A stretch of DNA of 64,000 nucleotides. Source: Novipirellula aureliae. Its GTDB lineage: Bacteria > Planctomycetota > Planctomycetia > Pirellulales > Pirellulaceae. Below, one piece after another: positions 61,065 through 64,000 of the stretch. Every line of letters starts with the position of its first letter. Within the stretch, counting starts at the first letter, position 1. The position numbers and the translations under genes were made by a program. The notes beneath the pieces were generated by a model that was given only the letters and a program-made list of their open reading frames with translations, did not search any database and was not told the origin of the DNA. Location of the stretch: contig NZ_SJPY01000006.1 of assembly GCF_007860185.1 (NCBI RefSeq), positions 238,059 to 302,058 of the forward strand, in the 5' to 3' direction.

Positions 61065-63452
61065 ATGAATTCGAACAAGATATGCAGCTTCATGATTTGT
61101 GTGTTGTGTTTGGCTCTACCTGGGCCGGCCTTTGCTGCGTCAGAACTCTCCTTTGATGCCTCGGCCCAACCCTCCAAACTGGTGCTGGGCGGCAAGAATT
61201 TCCTGGCCTCGGATGCTTCAACGGGATTCAATCTACGCTATTCCCAGGGCAGGGAGGTCACCAATACACGTCTTAGCCAGATATCCAGATCAGGCAACAC
61301 CATCAAAGTGTCGCATCCTGATGGCACGCCAGAATTCACCTTGCAAATCGACACCCACCCCAATCACTTGGCCATCCATCTGCTAGACGCCAAGGGTATT
61401 GGAACAGGCCGAAACTATAGCTTGAGTTTGGAACTCGATGCTACCGATGTGGCCGCCTATACGCTCAATGACTTAATGACGGTCAATGCAGGAAATCAAA
61501 GAAGTAGAGGGCGAGGAAGAACCGGAGCAAGTGGAAACCAGACCGTACTAAGATGGCCCTATCTCTGGGGCAGGCCACGCCCCAATGGGACGCGCGGCAG
61601 CGTGGTCCTCTACGACAATCGCCTGGGCGGTAGTGAACGCGATGCCGTTCTGGCCGAGATCTGGTCCGTCCAAAGTCATGCAGGCCACATGGTGCGTCCG
61701 GCGGGGCAGGCGTCGTGGACCCCAGCGGATGTGTTGGCCTGGGTGGATCGATGGGCGGCGAAATTTTCAAAATTAGCGACCGTTAGCGTGGGCGCGAAGA
61801 ACAAGGCAGAAGTCTATGAAATGACGGACAAATACTTCATTCCCAGCGGGGCCAACCGTCTTTATATGTTCCCGTCGGTCTGGAGAGGCGAGTACAAGCT
61901 GAAGCACAAGTCCAATGAAGGGGTTAACACAAAAGTCTTTCCCAATGGAAAATCGGATCTGATCGCCTACAGTGAATACTTGGCCAAGCATGGTGGCCAT
62001 CTGCAGCTCAAGAGTCTCGTGCCTCAGTTGGGACTCAATGACCAACGCTACTTCTCACCGACCTATGTGGAGCCCCGCTTGTTGAGTTGGGGCAGCGGCA
62101 CGCTGGCGGAGGATATCGACCCCTCTGCCACCACCATTCGTTTTCGGCGCGGTCCAGGACATATGTGGGAGATATCGGATAAATTTACGAAGTGTATGCG
62201 CATTGGCAACGAGATGATCCAAGTGAACAAGATAAGTGGGACCGATGGTGAGCTGTGGACATTGACCGGATGCAAGCGAGGACACGCCGGAAGCACTGCA
62301 AAATCTCACCAAGCCGGGACGGAGATGATCGGGGCTGTCACCTCCTACGATTTCTTTCACTTCGCAGACGATTTTGGCCAACCCAATAGTCTTGCCGAAG
62401 AAGTCTTGACGGCATACGGAGACTTTCTCAACGAGATGAACGTGGGACATCTACACTTTGACGGTACCCACACGATGCCTGAGTGCCCCTGGTATCTCCG
62501 TGATTACTCAGACTTCCTTTACAGCAGGTTAGATCAACCGGTTACAGGCAGTATCGTCGGAGGGAGTGTCCCGGCTAACTTTGAAAAACAATTCAGCAAA
62601 GGTAAGGCCATCAGCGGGCAAACGGCTTATCACCTGCTGCGGATAGCCCCGCGACTACATGAACGCGGCCGCATACATACGGAGCTTGCGCCCAGTGCCC
62701 TTGATCTCCACTTTGATGTGTCCGACGGAGTCAGAATCGGTAGCCGCCGTCCAACCTTCTGTGGTGGACAAAGCGGCAAAATACTCACGTTGGAGATCAT
62801 GAACCACTATGGATTGAGCGACTATGCGTTTCAGCTTTTTAAGGATTGGGTCGAACTGGCTCCCGTCTTTGATGAAGAGGATGCGGATTACGTGGCCGGC
62901 TTTTTACAAAAGCGGGGCAACCATTACACGGGTGAAGACGTCCTGGTGCTCAGCAAAAACGAAGAGGGAAACTATATCTACACGCCTCACCGTGTGATGG
63001 GACAGACTTCGGGAAGAGATCCTCTCATCAGTATCGACCAGGAATGGGGAGCGGTTCCCCGGTTCCAGAACATCAAGTCGCCAACAACTCTGGAGCTGCA
63101 CAATCCTTATGCACAACAGGAGCCGCAGGTGGTGATACGCGTTGAACACGGTTCTGCGGCTCTGCAGGACCCTCTGATCAAGGTCAACGATGGAGGAGTG
63201 TTGTCCATCAAGGGTGAGGTTCAGCCCAACGAATACATGAAGTTTGAAGGGGGCAGCACCGCACAGATTTATGACAACAACTGGAACCTGCTACGTAGCC
63301 TGCCCGCAGTGACTCAATCCTTTACCGTCAACAAGGGAAGCAATGCCGTTACAACCTCAGCGGGCCGTGGTTCAAAAACCGCGGATCTTAGAGTACAGTT
63401 CATTACTCTCGGGCCGGTTTACGTGCTGGAGTCAAACAAGTATCTCCAATGA
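61065..63452 (+). CDS. Large exported protein of unassigned family (copy 2), candidate glycoside hydrolase
   Basis: 795 residues; signal peptide 1-24 (MICVLCLALPGPAFAA). Full-length paralogue of 25703-28027: SELSFDASAQPSKLVLGG, LNDLMTVNAG, IPSGANRLYMFPSVWRGE, LAKHGGHLQLKSLVPQL, VGHLHFDGTHTMPECPWYLR, ALDLHFDVSDGVR, CGGQSGKILT, TPHRVMGQTSG and the LGPVYVLESN end. A basic insertion (RSRGRGRTGASG, around residue 146) is unique to this copy. Acidic residues in HLHFDG and HFDVSDG are conserved in both and are the best catalytic candidates. No family is recognised; exported glycosidase is inferred from architecture and neighbours. Confidence 0.7.
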   Translation: MNSNKICSFMICVLCLALPGPAFAASELSFDASAQPSKLVLGGKNFLASDASTGFNLRYSQGREVTNTRLSQISRSGNTIKVSHPDGTPEFTLQIDTHPNHLAIHLLDAKGIGTGRNYSLSLELDATDVAAYTLNDLMTVNAGNQRSRGRGRTGASGNQTVLRWPYLWGRPRPNGTRGSVVLYDNRLGGSERDAVLAEIWSVQSHAGHMVRPAGQASWTPADVLAWVDRWAAKFSKLATVSVGAKNKAEVYEMTDKYFIPSGANRLYMFPSVWRGEYKLKHKSNEGVNTKVFPNGKSDLIAYSEYLAKHGGHLQLKSLVPQLGLNDQRYFSPTYVEPRLLSWGSGTLAEDIDPSATTIRFRRGPGHMWEISDKFTKCMRIGNEMIQVNKISGTDGELWTLTGCKRGHAGSTAKSHQAGTEMIGAVTSYDFFHFADDFGQPNSLAEEVLTAYGDFLNEMNVGHLHFDGTHTMPECPWYLRDYSDFLYSRLDQPVTGSIVGGSVPANFEKQFSKGKAISGQTAYHLLRIAPRLHERGRIHTELAPSALDLHFDVSDGVRIGSRRPTFCGGQSGKILTLEIMNHYGLSDYAFQLFKDWVELAPVFDEEDADYVAGFLQKRGNHYTGEDVLVLSKNEEGNYIYTPHRVMGQTSGRDPLISIDQEWGAVPRFQNIKSPTTLELHNPYAQQEPQVVIRVEHGSAALQDPLIKVNDGGVLSIKGEVQPNEYMKFEGGSTAQIYDNNWNLLRSLPAVTQSFTVNKGSNAVTTSAGRGSKTADLRVQFITLGPVYVLESNKYLQ

Positions 63453-64000
63453 CTCGTCACGCGCAGACGCTATCACATCACCAATGGGGTCCGCGAGTGG
63501 CTCAAACATCAATCTCGCAAACGCCCGACCAACGGTCTCCCCACCAGTTGACTTCACGTCACCCAATCTTTCATCCGGGCTGTCGCGGTGGAGACTCCAA
63601 GGTAGCTCCGTTTACCCGAGCGAAGCCGCCGTCGCCAGACGGTGGCCTGCGCTCGAGCAATTCGATTATTGACGTGGCTGGGGCTTCTAGCCCCAGTTGA
63701 GAAGAACGCTGCGGCGGGAAACCACGGCCACTCATCACGCAGCCAACGGCTTTTTGCAAAATGCCTTAGCCCGGATGATTCATGGGCTTGCAAATTGTTT
63801 TGCTAACGTCTACGCCTTCAAGCGTTTACGTTCATTGCTCGAAAAACAGTCTGCGTATTAGCCGTTTTGGCGTTAGCCCGGATTATTCACGAGCGTTCTG
63901 ATTTGAGAACGTTTGAAAGAATTTGGGTGAGATTCGCTGGGGTAGGTGCTTTGGTGCTCGATCCGCGCGGACCGCCCCCTTACCCCCATTCAGAATTTCG
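63453..64000. repeat. Repeat-rich intergenic region at the right edge
   Basis: 548 bp with no supported gene. It holds the palindrome CTGGGGCTTCTAGCCCCAG (63678-63696) and a direct repeat, ttagcccggatgattcatg (63766) and ttagcccggattattcacg (63873), 107 bp apart. A segment near 63855-63876 is the inverse of 40502-40523, the site into which MITE copy B inserted. It closes the CAZyme run. Confidence 0.7.

Overview
The window looks like a chromosomal segment of a marine planctomycete of the Rhodopirellula/Pirellulaceae type. The grounds are three DUF1559 proteins with pseudopilin-like N-termini and small Cys-lipoproteins nearby, a dense set of exported sulfatases and glycoside hydrolases without any SusC/SusD pair, occasional TTG starts behind good Shine-Dalgarno sequences, and GC-rich palindromic intergenic repeats. 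No tRNA, rRNA, CRISPR array or phage gene was recognised.

Layout. (1) 1-9.6 kb, minus strand: an operon-like run with a GH95 enzyme fused to a beta-propeller, a large all-beta exported protein of unknown family, a TIM-barrel-like putative glycosidase, a GH29 fucosidase and the start of a beta-helix (GH141-like) protein that leaves the window. (2) 9.6-13.2 kb, minus: a decayed LamG fragment, an alpha/beta hydrolase with a TTG start, a small lipoprotein and a DUF1559 gene interrupted by a single in-frame TGA. (3) 13.9-21.3 kb: two more DUF1559 genes, two small lipoproteins, a GH117/GH43-like propeller, and a membrane sensor kinase with two discoidin-like sensor domains, followed by what may be the wreck of its response regulator. 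(4) 21.4-63.5 kb, plus strand: a 42-kb run of secreted polysaccharide-degrading enzymes. It holds three GH29, one GH95, seven GH28-like modules (three with an N-terminal CBM, two fused to esterases), three intact sulfatases and one broken one, GH30, a heparinase II/III-like lyase, an esterase, a KdgF-type cupin, two more copies of the TIM-barrel-like family, and two copies of a roughly 780-residue exported family that I cannot assign.

How the genes fit together (inference): the set is what would be needed for a sulfated, acetylated, fucose- and uronate-containing polysaccharide. Sulfatases and esterases would strip substituents, GH29/GH95 (and perhaps GH141) would remove fucose-like sugars, and GH28-like and lyase enzymes would attack a uronate-containing backbone, with KdgF handling the unsaturated uronate produced by a lyase. 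No transporter, sulfatase-maturation enzyme or fucose catabolic gene is present, so these must lie elsewhere. Nearly all the enzymes carry signal peptides.

The locus is also visibly in flux: tandem fucosidase duplicates, paralogous GH28/sulfatase/unknown-family sets, a sulfatase with an internal deletion, tails of lost GH28, sulfatase and other genes, a kduI-like 5' stub, and two copies of a 118-bp MITE-like element with 4-bp target duplications. The most novel material is the unassigned ~780-residue pair, the 794-residue all-beta protein, the GH95-propeller fusion, and the two GH28/esterase fusions with reciprocal domain order.
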